Numbered from the stretch's first letter, positions 25,602-36,152 are shown. The stretch: DNA of 64,000 nt from Mesorhizobium sp. J8 (GCF_016591715.1 NZ_AP024109.1:4030001-4094000), one strand, 5' to 3'. Translations and numbers: made by a program. Notes: generated by a model from the letters alone, not told the origin.

Positions 25602-26320
25602 TTGGCGGCTCCCGCCGTCTTCTTGGTGTCAGTCGTCTTCTTGGCGGCCGGTTTCTTCGCCACGGCGGGCTTTGCCTCAGCCTTGGGCGCGGCCTTCCTG
25701 GCGGGCTCGGCAGCTTTAACCACAGCAGGCGCGGTCTTGGCCGGAGCCTTTGCGGCGGACCCCTTTGATGCCACCTTGGCCACTGTGCCGGTGGTCCTTG
25801 CCTTGGCGGGAGTCGCCTTTTTCACCGCTTGGGCCGGAACGGTGGTCTCCGAAACCGGTGCGGTGACGGAGGCATCGGTCATGACCGGAAAGATCGGGGC
25901 TGCCGCGGCAGCCTCGGCTCCGCCGACGCTGGGCATGTCCGTCGCGCCGTTCTTGAGCGGTTCGGCGGGCTGTGGCGTCGCTGCCGCCGGTGCCGTCGGA
26001 TCGGCGGCCGGCTTCGGCTTCATCATCGTATCGACGCCGGCCCGCACATCGGCCGCGGCCTGCTCGAACGGATTGAGTTGCTTACGCACCTCGTTCATCG
26101 GATTGAGGCTGCGAAGACTGTCGATCGAGCTCTTCACGTCGTCGAGCTCGGCTTCCTTCAGCGCTTCGTTGAACTGCTTCTGGAAGTCGCCGGCCATGGC
26201 GCGCAATTTCGCCGCGGTGCGGCCGAAGGTGCGAAGCATATTGGGCAAATCCTTAGGCCCGACGACCACGATCATGACGACCGCGATCACCAGCAGCTCG
26301 CTCCAACCGACTTCGAACAT
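25598..26320 (-). CDS. tatB: Sec-independent translocase subunit TatB
   Basis: 240 residues. The N-terminal MFEVGWSELLVIAVVMIVVVGPKDLP is the membrane anchor with the family hinge. An amphipathic helix follows to about residue 60. The remaining 150 residues form a long Ala/Lys/Pro-rich tail (for example VAKKPAAKKTTDTKKTAGA at the end), much longer than in E. coli. Coupled to tatC by a 4-nt overlap. Confidence 0.95.
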   Translation of the reverse strand: MFEVGWSELLVIAVVMIVVVGPKDLPNMLRTFGRTAAKLRAMAGDFQKQFNEALKEAELDDVKSSIDSLRSLNPMNEVRKQLNPFEQAAADVRAGVDTMMKPKPAADPTAPAAATPQPAEPLKNGATDMPSVGGAEAAAAAPIFPVMTDASVTAPVSETTVPAQAVKKATPAKARTTGTVAKVASKGSAAKAPAKTAPAVVKAAEPARKAAPKAEAKPAVAKKPAAKKTTDTKKTAGAAK

Positions 26321-26333
26321 GACAATCTATTCC

Positions 26334-26390
26334 GACATGTGCATGCCGCCCGCAGATGCGAAGCGGTTTCGGGGCAACGGCATGCTCAAA
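26334..26390. repeat. Diverged palindromic repeat between tatA and tatB
   Basis: GCATGCCGCCCGCAG...GGGGCAACGGCATGC forms an imperfect dyad, recalling the left half of the RIME-like repeat but with many changes. It lies in the 83-nt gap between the tatA stop and the tatB start. Confidence 0.45.
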
Positions 26391-26403
26391 GCAACAACCG
26401 AAA

Positions 26404-26622
26404 TCAGCTCTTGCTGACCTTTTCCTTGGCCGGCGAAACAGTCTCGTCAGCGCGATGCTCGACGGTACGCTTGTCGTCAACGTCGTCGTCGGCCATGCCC
26501 TTCTTGAAGCTCTTGATGCCCTTGGCCATGTCGCCCATCAGCTCGGGGATCTTGCCGCGGCCGAACACCAGAAGCACGATGACCAGCACGATCATCCAGT
26601 GCCAAATCGAAAACGAACCCAT
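26404..26622 (-). CDS. tatA: Sec-independent translocase subunit TatA
   Basis: 72 residues, the pore-forming Tat component. Starts [20 protein letters not shown], then [23 protein letters not shown], the FGxGKxPxxxxxxxxxxxxFK amphipathic helix, and an acidic tail DDDVDDKR. Start 26622 was selected to begin at the membrane segment. First gene of tatABC. Confidence 0.96.
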   Translation of the reverse strand: MGSFSIWHWMIVLVIVLLVFGRGKIPELMGDMAKGIKSFKKGMADDDVDDKRTVEHRADETVSPAKEKVSKS

Positions 26623-26803
26623 TGCAACTCTCTCTTCGAATGTTTTCCCTGGCGATGATCTATGCGTTTTCGCTCGGGGATTCAAACACAACCGCAATGA
26701 AGTTGATAAAATGGCTAGCGGATGTCACGCACTTTCGGCGTGAGCGCCTTGCTACGAATCCGCGCAGGCCTTGCTAATAAACCATCCGCGCCGGTTTTCG
26801 CGG

Positions 26804-27559
26804 TCACTCTTCCGTGACGCGCGGCGTCAGCAGCCCGAGTTCCTCGAGATCGATATCGGTCAGCGCGTCCTCGTCCTCGGCGAGCGCGTCCGGGTCGGCC
26901 GGCGGCACCGGCATCGAGAAGTTGGCCGGCATGCGCGTCGAGAGCAGGCCGGCACCCTTCAGCTCTTCCATGCCGGGCAGATCGCGGATTTCCTCCAGCG
27001 CGAAATGATCGAGGAAAGCATCGGTCGTGCCGTAGGTCACCGGCCGTCCGGGCGTGCGGCGGCGGCCGCGCATCCTGACCCATTCCGTTTCAAGCAGCGT
27101 GTCGAGCGTGCCTTTCGACGTTTCGACGCCTCTGATGTCTTCGATTTCGGCCCGCGTGACCGGCTGGTGGTAGGCGATGATCGCCAGCACTTCGAGCGCC
27201 GCGCGCGAGAGCTTGCGCTGCTGGACGGAATCCCGGCTCATCAGGAAAGCCAGGTCGCCCGCGGTGCGGAAGGCCCAGGCGTCGCCGACCCGCACCAGGT
27301 TGACGCCGCGTTTGGCATAGATTTCCTGCAGGTCCGCCATGGCGGCGGCGATGTTGACGCCCTCGGGCAAGCGCGCGGCAAGCTGCTTTTCGCTGACCGG
27401 CTCGGCGCTGGCGAAAACGATCGCCTCGGCCATGCGTACGGCTTCCGACAATTGCAGCCGCTCGGCGGGGTTTTCGATGGAACCCTGCTCGGCCATATCG
27501 TCTTCCGGCTCGTCCTCGACCTTGAACGGGATGACCGAAGCGTTGGCGCGTTCGCTCAT
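26804..27559 (-). CDS. scpB: Segregation and condensation protein B
   Basis: 251 residues. Partner of ScpA in the SMC condensin complex. The tandem winged-helix domain begins at MAEAIVFASAEPVSEKQLA near residue 42 and includes ALEVLAIIAYHQPVTRAEIEDIRGV, the family core, followed by FLDHFALEEIRDLPGMEEL. Acidic tails lie on both ends. Start 27559 (MSERANAS) overlaps the scpA stop by 4 nt. Confidence 0.94.
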   Translation of the reverse strand: MSERANASVIPFKVEDEPEDDMAEQGSIENPAERLQLSEAVRMAEAIVFASAEPVSEKQLAARLPEGVNIAAAMADLQEIYAKRGVNLVRVGDAWAFRTAGDLAFLMSRDSVQQRKLSRAALEVLAIIAYHQPVTRAEIEDIRGVETSKGTLDTLLETEWVRMRGRRRTPGRPVTYGTTDAFLDHFALEEIRDLPGMEELKGAGLLSTRMPANFSMPVPPADPDALAEDEDALTDIDLEELGLLTPRVTEE

Positions 27560-28398
27560 GATACCACCTCGACTGCCCTTACCCCTTGCGCGCGACCGCG
27601 CAGATAGATCGGCGCGAACACCTGTTCCTGCCGCACTTCCAGTTTGCCCTCGCGCACCATTTCGAGCGTCGCCGCGAAGGAACTGGCGATCGCAGTGCGC
27701 TTTTCTTCCGGCGCCGCCAGATATTCGATCAGGAAGCTGTCGAGCGCGGTCCAGTCGCCAACCGAGCCGACCAGCCTGGCCAGCACCTCGCGCGCATCCT
27801 TCAGCGACCACACGGCGCGCCGGGCGATCGTCACATTGTTGATCGCCTGCCGCTGGCGCTGCTGCGCGTAGGCGGTGAGCAGGTCGTAGAGCGAAGCCGA
27901 AAAGCTGTTGCGCTTCTCGATGATGACCATTTCCGGCATGCCGCGCGCAAAGACGTCTCGGCCGAGCCGATTGCGGTTGACCAGCCGCGCCGCGGCGTCG
28001 CGCATGGCTTCCAGCCGCTTCAGCCGGAATTGCAGCACCGCCGCCAGTTCCTCGCCGCTTTCGCCCTCCTCGCCCGGCTGTTTCGGGATCAGGAGCTTCG
28101 ACTTCAGGAAGGCGAGCCACGCCGCCATCACCAGATAATCGGCTGCAAGCTCCAGTCTCAGCGCCCGCACCTTCTCGATGAAGGCGAGATACTGCTCGGC
28201 AAGCGCCAGGATCGAAATGCGCGCCAGATCGACCTTCTGGTTGCGGGCAAGATGCAGGAGAAGATCGAGCGGGCCTTCGAAACCGGCCACGTCGACGACG
28301 AGCGAGGGATCGCCCGTCAGACGTGAATCATCGTTCTCGGCCCATAGACGGTCCATCGGTGCGGCCTTCGCGGCCTTGCCTTCCAATGTCTCCGCCAC
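27556..28398 (-). CDS. scpA: Segregation and condensation protein A (kleisin)
   Basis: 280 residues. The kleisin that bridges SMC heads. The N-terminal GFEGPLDLLLHLARNQKVDLARI is the signature; ALEYLAFIEKVRALRLELAADYLVMAAWLAFLKSKLLIP-type helices follow. It is read behind nagZ (21-nt gap) and overlaps scpB. Confidence 0.94.
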   Translation of the reverse strand: MAETLEGKAAKAAPMDRLWAENDDSRLTGDPSLVVDVAGFEGPLDLLLHLARNQKVDLARISILALAEQYLAFIEKVRALRLELAADYLVMAAWLAFLKSKLLIPKQPGEEGESGEELAAVLQFRLKRLEAMRDAAARLVNRNRLGRDVFARGMPEMVIIEKRNSFSASLYDLLTAYAQQRQRQAINNVTIARRAVWSLKDAREVLARLVGSVGDWTALDSFLIEYLAAPEEKRTAIASSFAATLEMVREGKLEVRQEQVFAPIYLRGRAQGVRAVEVVS

Positions 28399-28419
28399 TT
28401 GCCTTTCGTCCCTTCCGGT

Positions 28420-29439
28420 TCAGGCCACCGCTTCGAAATAGGTGGCAAATTCCGCGCGTATCGCCATTTCGTCTGCGACGTCGCGATCGTTTATATAGGT
28501 CAGCGCCCGCTCCGCGCGTTGCAAGGACTTGCCCGACAGCGCCGTCGTGCGCGACGCGATACCCGACATCTCCTCGAAAACGCCGTTGCAGTGAAGGACG
28601 AGATCGCAGCCCGCCGCAAGGATCGAGGCCGCCTTTGTCGGGAAATCCCCAGAAAGTGCCTTCATCGAGGTGTCGTCGCTCATCAGCAGCCCGTCGAAGC
28701 CGATCTCGCCGCGGATCACCTGGTTGACGACCTTCGCGGACGTGGTCGCCGGATTGTCGGGATCGACGGCGCTGTAGACGACATGCGCGGTCATCGCCAT
28801 CGGCAGCTCGTTCAACGCCTTGAACGGGGCGAAATCGTGCCGGCTGAGCTCATCGAGCGGCGTGTCGACCGTCGGCAGCGCGAAATGCGTGTCGGCAAAG
28901 GCCCGGCCATGGCCGGGAATATGCTTCATCACCGGCAGCACACCGCCCGACATCAACCCCTCGGCTGAGGCGCGGCCGAGCTCGATCACGGCGCTGGGCT
29001 CCTTGCCGTAGGCGCGCGCCCCGATCACGTCGCTCGCACCCTCGACCGGAACGTCGAGCACCGGCAGGCAGTCGGCCGTTATGCCGAGGCGCGAGAGATC
29101 GAAGGCATGCAGCCGCGCCATCAGCCAGGCGGCGCGGCGGCCGGCCTCACGATCGTCATGCCACAGCGCGCCGAGCGCGCCGCCGGCCGGATAGTTCGGC
29201 GCCAGCGGCGGCCGCAGGCGCTGCACCCGGCCGCCTTCCTGGTCGATGAAGACCGGAGCGTCGGGGCGGCCGACGCAGTCACGCATCGAGGCGACAAGGT
29301 CGCGGATCTGCGCGGCTTCGCCGATGTTGCGCGCAAACAGGATGAAGCCCCAGGGACGTTCATCCCGATAGAAGCGGATTTCGTCTTCGGTCAAGACTTT
29401 CCCGGCGCAGCCGAGGATCATGGATTTTGATTCGCTCAT
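28420..29439 (-). CDS. nagZ: Beta-N-acetylhexosaminidase NagZ (glycoside hydrolase family 3)
   Basis: 339-residue cytoplasmic enzyme of peptidoglycan recycling that removes N-acetylglucosamine from anhydromuropeptides. The fold includes PVFIDQEGGRVQRL near 75-88, the catalytic-loop motif KHIPGHGRAFADTH near 165-178, and the nucleophile Asp in LLMSDDTSMKAL near 240. Start 29439 (MSESKSMILG) drops a ten-residue extension. It lies between the SPOR protein and scpA; both neighbours act in cell-envelope or chromosome maintenance. Confidence 0.94.
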   Translation of the reverse strand: MSESKSMILGCAGKVLTEDEIRFYRDERPWGFILFARNIGEAAQIRDLVASMRDCVGRPDAPVFIDQEGGRVQRLRPPLAPNYPAGGALGALWHDDREAGRRAAWLMARLHAFDLSRLGITADCLPVLDVPVEGASDVIGARAYGKEPSAVIELGRASAEGLMSGGVLPVMKHIPGHGRAFADTHFALPTVDTPLDELSRHDFAPFKALNELPMAMTAHVVYSAVDPDNPATTSAKVVNQVIRGEIGFDGLLMSDDTSMKALSGDFPTKAASILAAGCDLVLHCNGVFEEMSGIASRTTALSGKSLQRAERALTYINDRDVADEMAIRAEFATYFEAVA

Positions 29440-29521
29440 AAACGGAAGCTTAAGGCTTTGAGCAGGCAAAGGGAATCACCCCTGCCCTTCGACCGGCCAA
29501 AGCCCGCGGCCGTCCACAACG

Positions 29522-29555
29522 AAAAGCCGGCGCGGCCTTTCGGCGGCGCCGGCTT
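29522..29555 (-). terminator. Probable intrinsic terminator after the SPOR gene
   Basis: On the minus strand AGCCGGCGC pairs with GCGCCGGCT across a 12-nt loop, followed by TTTTC. It lies about 20 nt past the stop codon and would separate this gene from nagZ. Confidence 0.7.
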
Positions 29556-29571
29556 CGAAGGACTGGGTCGG

Positions 29572-32500
29572 TCAGCGCGATACGAAGCAGTTGCCGCCGG
29601 CCGCCTTGTAGCTGGTGCAAAGGTTGATCGCATCGTTGCGCGACTGGGCCGGGACGCGAACGCGGTAGAAGGTGCCCTTGCCCGCGACCTCGGCCTTGAC
29701 GATGTTGGCGGTGCGCCCGGAGAGCACGCTGCCATAACGGCGCTGCAGGTCCTGATAGGTCGACTGCGCGCTTTCGACCGTCGGCTGCGAAGCGATCTGC
29801 ATCGACCACGAGCCGCCGCCGGCGGCTGCCGCCGGATCGATGGAAGCGACCTGGTCCGGCTTGACCTCGCCGACGATATCGACCGGCTGGTCGGACGGGC
29901 GGGCCGGCGCCACCGGCACCGTCGCCGGCGTATTGCTCGACTGCGCCTTGACTTCAGCCTTCTTCGCGGGCTTTGCCGGCTTGACGGCAGGCGCATCTGC
30001 CTGGTCCGCATCGGAAGCCACGGTTCCCGTCTGCTGGCCGTCCGAGGCCGGCGCGACATGCTGCGGCGCCGGATCGCTCGGCTCGGCCGCCGCGACCTTC
30101 GGCGCGGCCGGGGCCGGATCCTCGCGCGGCACCAGCGAGCCGTCAGGCTTGACCATCATGGTCTTCACCTTGCGCGGCGCGACGGCCACAACGTCCTTGT
30201 TGGCGGTGTTTTCGGCATCCTGCTGCAACACCTGGGCGATGCGGTCTTCCGACTTCGGCGCCGGCGCGACCGACTGTGCGCTTGCCGGTGCGGCAGGTTG
30301 CGCGCTTTCGGGCACAGCGGCTTGTTCGACGCCGGGCAACGCCGAGCTTGAATTGTCGGCGGCATCAGTGCCGGCCGCGGCGCCGTTATCGTTGGGCGAA
30401 AGATCGACCACGCGGCTCTGCGGCGGCTCCTTCGAGGCCAGGTCCACCGGCTGCTCGGTGGTGTTCACCAGCTTCTGCTGCACCGGCTCGGCGGGCTTGG
30501 CCGCGCCGCCGCCCTTGGTCACCGCGTCGTAAACCTTGTTGTCCTGGTTCGGCACCACCGTGCCGCCCGGATTTTCCGGCTTCACCTTGATCGGCGAATT
30601 GTCGGCCTTGACGATCACCGGGGCCTCGCTGCTGCCCTTGCCGCCGAAGGAGAAGGCCAGAGCGCCAAGGCCGCCAAGGACCACGACGGCGCCGACGAGC
30701 GCGGCCACCATCATGCCACGCCGGCGCGGCTGTGCCGCCTCTCGCTCGGCAAGCCCGGGGATCGCCATCGCTTCCTCGAGCTCAGGGTCGTAGTCGAGCT
30801 CTTCGCTGGCGAAGTCGTCCTGCTGCGAAACCGGCCGGCTGCCGGGCAGGTCGTCCGCGTCGTAATCATTGGCGACGGCGAACGAAGCCTGGGCAGGCGG
30901 AGCCGCCTGAGTCTCGGCGCGCAAGTCGCGACGGTTATAGCCGTTGAAACCGGCATTGTAGGATTCGTCGTCATAGCCGCGGTTCGGCACGGGCGCCGAC
31001 GCGATCTCCGTCGCGTTCATATCGGTAAGCAGGCTGGCGAATTCCGCATCGAGATCGTCGTAAGCGGGCGCGGCGGGCTGGTCTTCCTCGAAGCTGAGCT
31101 CCGGAATGTCGAGGTCGTCCGCGAGAGCGACCACGCGCTCGGGAACATCGACGGTCTCCACATCCGGCACGTCCTCATGCCGGCGAGCCTGGGACGGTGA
31201 CGTCGGCTTGGCGTAGGCGGAATAGTCCGGTGCCGGTTCGCTGCGGTAGGCAGGCGCCGCCATCTGGACAGGCGCCGAGGGCGCTGCCTGCACCGGCGCC
31301 GAGGGCGCCGGCTGAGCGGCAAACGAAGCCTGAACCGGGGGAGCCGAGGTCGGGGTCGAACGGCTCCACGACCTGGCTGGTTCCGCGGGCATCGAATGCA
31401 TCCAATCGGAAGAATCCGCCGGAGATCTCGTCGTAGCGGCGGCGGCCTGCTCGGCCTCGATGCTTTTGGCGAAGGCTGCACCGAAATCGTCATCGAAATC
31501 ATCGGCCTCGGCCCCGGCCGGGGCCGCAAAATCCTGACGATCGAGCTCGCTGGCCAGCAGGTCGTCCAGGTCGCTCTCGACCGGCTGAGCGCCCTGCCCG
31601 TTCTGCGCCGGTTGGTGCTCGTCGAGATCCCAGTCGAGATCGTCGGCTGCCGACTTCCCGCTCGCGTGGCCCTCAGGTTCCGCAACCAGGCGTGGGGCGG
31701 GAGCAGGCTCCTTGAGCGTCGGCATCGGCCGCGCGGTCATGGCGCCGAGCAGCGCGTTGAGCTCGTCTTCCAGGCTGCGCTCGCTCGCGGCCGGCTTTGC
31801 CGGCTCGACGGCGGCGACCGGCGGTTCCGGAGCAGCGATGGCGGGAGCCGGCTCAACCGCAGCCGGTTGCACCGAGGCAACGGGCTCGACAGCCGGAGCT
31901 TGCGGCTCCTCGTTCAGCGCATCGCGGAAGCTGAGTTCGAAATCGTCCTCGAGAGTCAGCGCGGCGGCAGGTTCGGGCGCGGTGAACTCCGGCTCGGCGG
32001 CAAAGCGGGTCGTCTCAACTTCCGCCTCAACCATTGGCGCGGGTTCGTCGTCAAGCGACAGCGCCGGCTCCTGAAGACCCAGATCCTGCTCGGCATTGCT
32101 ATCGGCATCGCTCACCGACTGGTCGAAATGACCGGAGAAATCATCCTCGGAAATCAACGCGGCGGCATGAGCTTCGACCGGCTCGACGGCCGGCGCGTGC
32201 TGCTCCGGCTCGTGGCCCTCAAACGACAGCTCGTCTTCGAGCGACATCTGGACCGCATTGTCGAAATCGGCGTCGAACGCCTCCTCGCCCGCAGCCTGCA
32301 CGGCTTCGACGGCTTCCTGCCGGGCGTCGGCCGGCTGGTGATAATCGAGGTCGGCGGGCTCGTGATGGTCGAGCTGGAAATCCTGGTCCAGCGAAGCCGC
32401 CATTTCCTGATCGATCGGAAGCTCGTCTTCGAGCGGCGAGACATCCAACGCACTGGCGACCGCCTTGTCGAAATCATCGTCGAAAGCGGCTTCCGGCTCG

Positions 32501-33000
32501 GGAGCTTCTTGCGGTTCAGGCGCAAAATGCGGCTCTGATGCGAAATGCGCCTCTGACGCGACTTCAGGCTCCGACACCACGTGGGGTTCCGCCGCGAAAT
32601 CCGGCTCCGGGGCGCGAGCCACGGCGAAGTCGGCATGATCCGCCGCGTCGTCGAACACGAAATCCTGTTCGAAGGAGGCGATAAACTCGTCGTCATTCGC
32701 GGGGACGCTGGCAGCCTCGAAGGCCGGCACATGGCTGATCTGGTGCAGGGCGGCCTGCTGGGTGACCGGCGCGCTTTCCTCGACGGAATCGAACTCGCCC
32801 ATCAACTCCTTCTCGAGGTCGATGTCGAAATCGTCAGCCGCAGGAGCCTGATTGGCCGGCATGGCCTTCTCGACCGCCGGGGCCGCCTGCCTCACCGGCT
32901 GGCGCGGGTCGAAACCCATGATCCGGGTCAGTTCCGCGAACGGATCATCGTCGGCGATGTCGTTGTGGTCGGCTACTTTCAGCGGGGTTCTGTCTGCCAT
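29572..33000 (-). CDS. Large membrane-anchored SPOR-domain protein
   Basis: 1142 residues. The first 760 or so are cytoplasmic, very acidic and Ala/Pro-rich, and contain repeated short motifs such as FDDDFDKAVA, FDADFDNAVQ, LEDELNALL and DDFDDDFGAAFAKSIEAE. One transmembrane helix follows (MMVAALVGAVVVLGGLGALAF, near 762-785), then a Pro/Ala/Val-rich periplasmic linker and a C-terminal SPOR domain (about 1067-1142, SWSMQIASQPTVESAQSTY to the end), which binds denuded glycan strands at division sites. The position between argS and nagZ is conserved in Rhizobiales. The long acidic part is far larger than in most SPOR proteins. Confidence 0.9.
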   Translation of the reverse strand: MADRTPLKVADHNDIADDDPFAELTRIMGFDPRQPVRQAAPAVEKAMPANQAPAADDFDIDLEKELMGEFDSVEESAPVTQQAALHQISHVPAFEAASVPANDDEFIASFEQDFVFDDAADHADFAVARAPEPDFAAEPHVVSEPEVASEAHFASEPHFAPEPQEAPEPEAAFDDDFDKAVASALDVSPLEDELPIDQEMAASLDQDFQLDHHEPADLDYHQPADARQEAVEAVQAAGEEAFDADFDNAVQMSLEDELSFEGHEPEQHAPAVEPVEAHAAALISEDDFSGHFDQSVSDADSNAEQDLGLQEPALSLDDEPAPMVEAEVETTRFAAEPEFTAPEPAAALTLEDDFELSFRDALNEEPQAPAVEPVASVQPAAVEPAPAIAAPEPPVAAVEPAKPAASERSLEDELNALLGAMTARPMPTLKEPAPAPRLVAEPEGHASGKSAADDLDWDLDEHQPAQNGQGAQPVESDLDDLLASELDRQDFAAPAGAEADDFDDDFGAAFAKSIEAEQAAAATTRSPADSSDWMHSMPAEPARSWSRSTPTSAPPVQASFAAQPAPSAPVQAAPSAPVQMAAPAYRSEPAPDYSAYAKPTSPSQARRHEDVPDVETVDVPERVVALADDLDIPELSFEEDQPAAPAYDDLDAEFASLLTDMNATEIASAPVPNRGYDDESYNAGFNGYNRRDLRAETQAAPPAQASFAVANDYDADDLPGSRPVSQQDDFASEELDYDPELEEAMAIPGLAEREAAQPRRRGMMVAALVGAVVVLGGLGALAFSFGGKGSSEAPVIVKADNSPIKVKPENPGGTVVPNQDNKVYDAVTKGGGAAKPAEPVQQKLVNTTEQPVDLASKEPPQSRVVDLSPNDNGAAAGTDAADNSSSALPGVEQAAVPESAQPAAPASAQSVAPAPKSEDRIAQVLQQDAENTANKDVVAVAPRKVKTMMVKPDGSLVPREDPAPAAPKVAAAEPSDPAPQHVAPASDGQQTGTVASDADQADAPAVKPAKPAKKAEVKAQSSNTPATVPVAPARPSDQPVDIVGEVKPDQVASIDPAAAAGGGSWSMQIASQPTVESAQSTYQDLQRRYGSVLSGRTANIVKAEVAGKGTFYRVRVPAQSRNDAINLCTSYKAAGGNCFVSR

Positions 33001-33103
33001 TATTGTTCCCGAACTCGCACACAGTCGGACGCCATGGACGTCGCGCAGGGTTGGCCCTTACCAGCGCAATGTGGGCAAAAGGTGACAGGTTTTTTAGTCA
33101 AAC

Positions 33104-34861
33104 CTAACGCATTTCAGTGGGCGCGTCTGCCCCGATCAGCGTCAGGCCGGAGGTCAAGACATCCGAAACAGCCTGCACCAGCCCTAGTCTGGCATAGGTT
33201 GATTCTCGGTCGTTAACCTTAACAAAACGTAAGTCCTGATTGTCATGGCCGCGATTCCACTGCGCATGGAAGCCGGAAGCGAGATCGTAGAGGTAGAATG
33301 CAAGCCGGTGCGGCTCCAGTGAAAGCGCCGCGGACTCGATCAGCCGCGGGTATTCAGCCAGCTTCCGGATCAGCGCGATTTCGCCTTCATCGGTCAGCGC
33401 GGCCACCGAGGCCGCGAGCCGGTTGCGGTCGAAATTTGCCTCGCCAAGCTGCTCGCTCGCCTGCCTGAAGACCGAATGGCAGCGCGCCGAAGCGTACTGG
33501 ACGTAGAACACCGGATTGTCCTTCGACTGCTCCGTGACCTTGGCGAAGTCGAAATCGAGCGGCGCGTCGTTCTTGCGGTAAAGCATCATGAAGCGGATCG
33601 GGTCGCGGCCGACCTCCTCCACGACCTCGCGCAGAGTGATGAAATCGCCGGACCGCTTCGACATCCGGACCGGTTCGCCGTCGCGGAACAATTTTACGAG
33701 CTGGCAAAGCAGCACGGTCAGCTTGACCGTATCGCCGGCCACCGCCCGCGCCAGCGCCTCGAGCCGCTTCACATAGCCGCCATGATCGGCGCCGAGCACA
33801 TAGATGAGATCGACGAAGCCGCGCTCGACCTTGTCCTTGAGATAAGCGACGTCGGCGGCGAAATAGGTGAACGAGCCGTCGGACTTGACCAGCGCCCTAT
33901 CCATGTCGTCGCCGACCGCGGTCGAGCGGAACAAAGTCTGCTCGCGGTCCTCCCAATCGTCCGGCTTCTCGCCTTTCGGCGGCGGCAGCGTGCCCTTGTA
34001 GATATGCCCTTTCAGCGTCAGGTCGGCGATCGCCGCCCGGATCTTCCTGGCGTTGTCGGCATGCAGCGTCCGCTCGGAGAAGAACACGTCGTGATGCACG
34101 TTGAGCAGCGCCAGATCCTCGCGGATCATCGCCATCATCGCGTCGACGGTGCGGTCCTTGACGATCGCCAGCGCCTCGTCTTCCGGCATCTCCAGCAGGC
34201 CGAGGCCGAACTCCTCGGCCAGCGCCTTGCCGACGGGGACCAGATAGTCGCCCGGATAAAGCCCGGGCGGGATCTCGCCGATGGCTTCGCCAAGCGCCTC
34301 GCGGTAGCGCAGGAACGCCGAGCGGCCGAGCACGTCGATCTGCGAGCCGGCGTCGTTGATGACATATTCCTTGGTCACGTCGTAGCCGGCGAAGGCCATC
34401 AGATTGGCAAGCGTGTCGCCGACCACGGCGCCGCGGCAATGGCCGACATGCATGGGGCCGGTCGGGTTGGCCGAGACATATTCGACATTGGCCTTGCGGC
34501 CGCCGCCGATGGTCGAGCGGCCATAATTACGTCCTTCGCCGAGCAGCGCCGACAGATGCGCATGCCAGAACGCGTCCTTGAGCCTGAGATTGACGAAGCC
34601 GGGCCCAGCGATCTCAGCCGAGGCGATATCGGCGTCGCCCCGCAGCGCTTCGGCGAGTTTCTCGGCAAGCGCGCGCGGGTTCTGGCCGGTGGGCTTGGCC
34701 AACACCATCGCCGCATTGGTGGCGAGGTCGCCATGGCTGGCGTCGCGCGGCGGCTCGACCGCGATACGCGACAGGTCGAGCGCGGCCCCTTCCTTGTCCT
34801 TCAGGTCAAGGGCTTCGACGGCCTTTACGATCCGCGCGTTGAAATCGGCGAAGATATTCAT
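33104..34861 (-). CDS. argS: Arginyl-tRNA synthetase
   Basis: 585-residue class I synthetase. The HIGH-type motif is [14 protein letters not shown] near residue 127; the KMSK-like motif appears as [13 protein letters not shown] near 380. The C-terminal DALR anticodon-binding domain includes [16 protein letters not shown]. Start 34861 ([11 protein letters not shown]) matches family length. Downstream of dgt in the same direction with a 61-nt gap. Confidence 0.97.
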   Translation of the reverse strand: MNIFADFNARIVKAVEALDLKDKEGAALDLSRIAVEPPRDASHGDLATNAAMVLAKPTGQNPRALAEKLAEALRGDADIASAEIAGPGFVNLRLKDAFWHAHLSALLGEGRNYGRSTIGGGRKANVEYVSANPTGPMHVGHCRGAVVGDTLANLMAFAGYDVTKEYVINDAGSQIDVLGRSAFLRYREALGEAIGEIPPGLYPGDYLVPVGKALAEEFGLGLLEMPEDEALAIVKDRTVDAMMAMIREDLALLNVHHDVFFSERTLHADNARKIRAAIADLTLKGHIYKGTLPPPKGEKPDDWEDREQTLFRSTAVGDDMDRALVKSDGSFTYFAADVAYLKDKVERGFVDLIYVLGADHGGYVKRLEALARAVAGDTVKLTVLLCQLVKLFRDGEPVRMSKRSGDFITLREVVEEVGRDPIRFMMLYRKNDAPLDFDFAKVTEQSKDNPVFYVQYASARCHSVFRQASEQLGEANFDRNRLAASVAALTDEGEIALIRKLAEYPRLIESAALSLEPHRLAFYLYDLASGFHAQWNRGHDNQDLRFVKVNDRESTYARLGLVQAVSDVLTSGLTLIGADAPTEMR

Positions 34862-34922
34862 TGGAAGTGCTCTGGGCTTTAAGAGGCGACCGGCCCAACG
34901 GCCGGCAAAATCGAGGCTCGCC

Positions 34923-36152
34923 CTAGCCCAAATCGGGCGTATGGTCAAACAGACGCCGATGTTCCTTCAAGGCATAGGTGTCGGTCATGCCGGCCAGGAA
35001 GTCGGCGACGCTGCGCGCCTTGATGCGGTCCTCGGCCCGGTCGAGCCCTTCGCGCCAGCCATCCGGCATGGCGCGCGGATCGGCAAAATAGACGTCGAAC
35101 AACTCCCGCACGATGCGCTCGGCTTCAGCCCGCACCCGCATCACTTCCGGGTGCCGGTAAAGATGCTTGTAGAGAAAAGCCTTCAATTCCTTCTCGGCCG
35201 CGGTCATGCCTGCCGAAAACGTCACCAGGGTCTCGCCCGCCGCGCGCACCGCATCGGCGCTGTCCGGTTTCAGACGTTCGATATTGGCGGCGGTCGACGC
35301 GATGACATCCTCGACCATCAGTGTGATCTGCCGGCGCATCAACTCGTGGCCGGTGCGCACATCGTCGAGCTGAGGATATCTGGCGCGCACGCCCTTCAGG
35401 ATCGAGCCCGGCAAGCCGATCTCTCCCAGCATCTCCAGCGTCAGCAGGCCGGCACGCAGGCCGTCGTCTATATCGTGGGTGTTGTAGGCGATGTCGTCGG
35501 CGATCGCCGCGCACTGCGCCTCGATGCCGGCGAAGCGGTCGAGCTCGAGGTCGTGCAGCTCGGAATAGTCGCGGATCGCCTGCGGCACCGGGCCTTTAAG
35601 CCCCCTCCCGCTCGCGTCGGTCAGCGGACCGTTGTGCTTGACCAGCCCCTCCAGGGTTTCCCAGGTGAGGTTCAGCCCGTCGAATTCGGCATAGCGCCGC
35701 TCGAGCCGTGTGACCACACGCAGCGACTGCGCATTGTGATCGAAACCGCCCCAGGCGGCCATCTTCTCATTGAGCGCGTCCTCGCCCGTATGGCCGAACG
35801 GCGTGTGGCCGAAATCGTGCACAAGAGCCACGGCCTCGGCGAGGTCCTCGTCGCCGCGCAATGCCCGCGCAAGCGCGCGGGCAATCTGCGCCACCTCGAT
35901 CGAATGCGTCAGCCGGGTACGATAATGGTCGCCCTCATGCGCGACAAAGACCTGGGTTTTGTGCTTCAGCCGCCGAAATGCGGTGGAGTGGATGATGCGG
36001 TCGCGATCGCGCTGGAAAGGCGTGCGCGTCGGGCTCTCGGCCTCCGGGAACAGGCGGCCGCGTGAGCGCGCAGGATCGCTCGCATAGGCCGCGCGCGGGC
36101 GATAGCCGAACCCGATCTCGCCGAGAGCATCCTTGCCCTGCCGCTCGTCCAT
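34923..36152 (-). CDS. dgt: dGTPase-like HD-domain triphosphohydrolase
   Basis: 409 residues. The HD domain is evident: [18 protein letters not shown] near residue 80 and [19 protein letters not shown] near 116, which supply the metal ligands. It hydrolyses dNTPs to nucleoside and triphosphate; substrate breadth is unknown. Start 36152 ([11 protein letters not shown]) was selected since the long upstream extension overlaps erpA's promoter. Divergent from erpA by 70 nt. Confidence 0.93.
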   Translation of the reverse strand: MDERQGKDALGEIGFGYRPRAAYASDPARSRGRLFPEAESPTRTPFQRDRDRIIHSTAFRRLKHKTQVFVAHEGDHYRTRLTHSIEVAQIARALARALRGDEDLAEAVALVHDFGHTPFGHTGEDALNEKMAAWGGFDHNAQSLRVVTRLERRYAEFDGLNLTWETLEGLVKHNGPLTDASGRGLKGPVPQAIRDYSELHDLELDRFAGIEAQCAAIADDIAYNTHDIDDGLRAGLLTLEMLGEIGLPGSILKGVRARYPQLDDVRTGHELMRRQITLMVEDVIASTAANIERLKPDSADAVRAAGETLVTFSAGMTAAEKELKAFLYKHLYRHPEVMRVRAEAERIVRELFDVYFADPRAMPDGWREGLDRAEDRIKARSVADFLAGMTDTYALKEHRRLFDHTPDLG

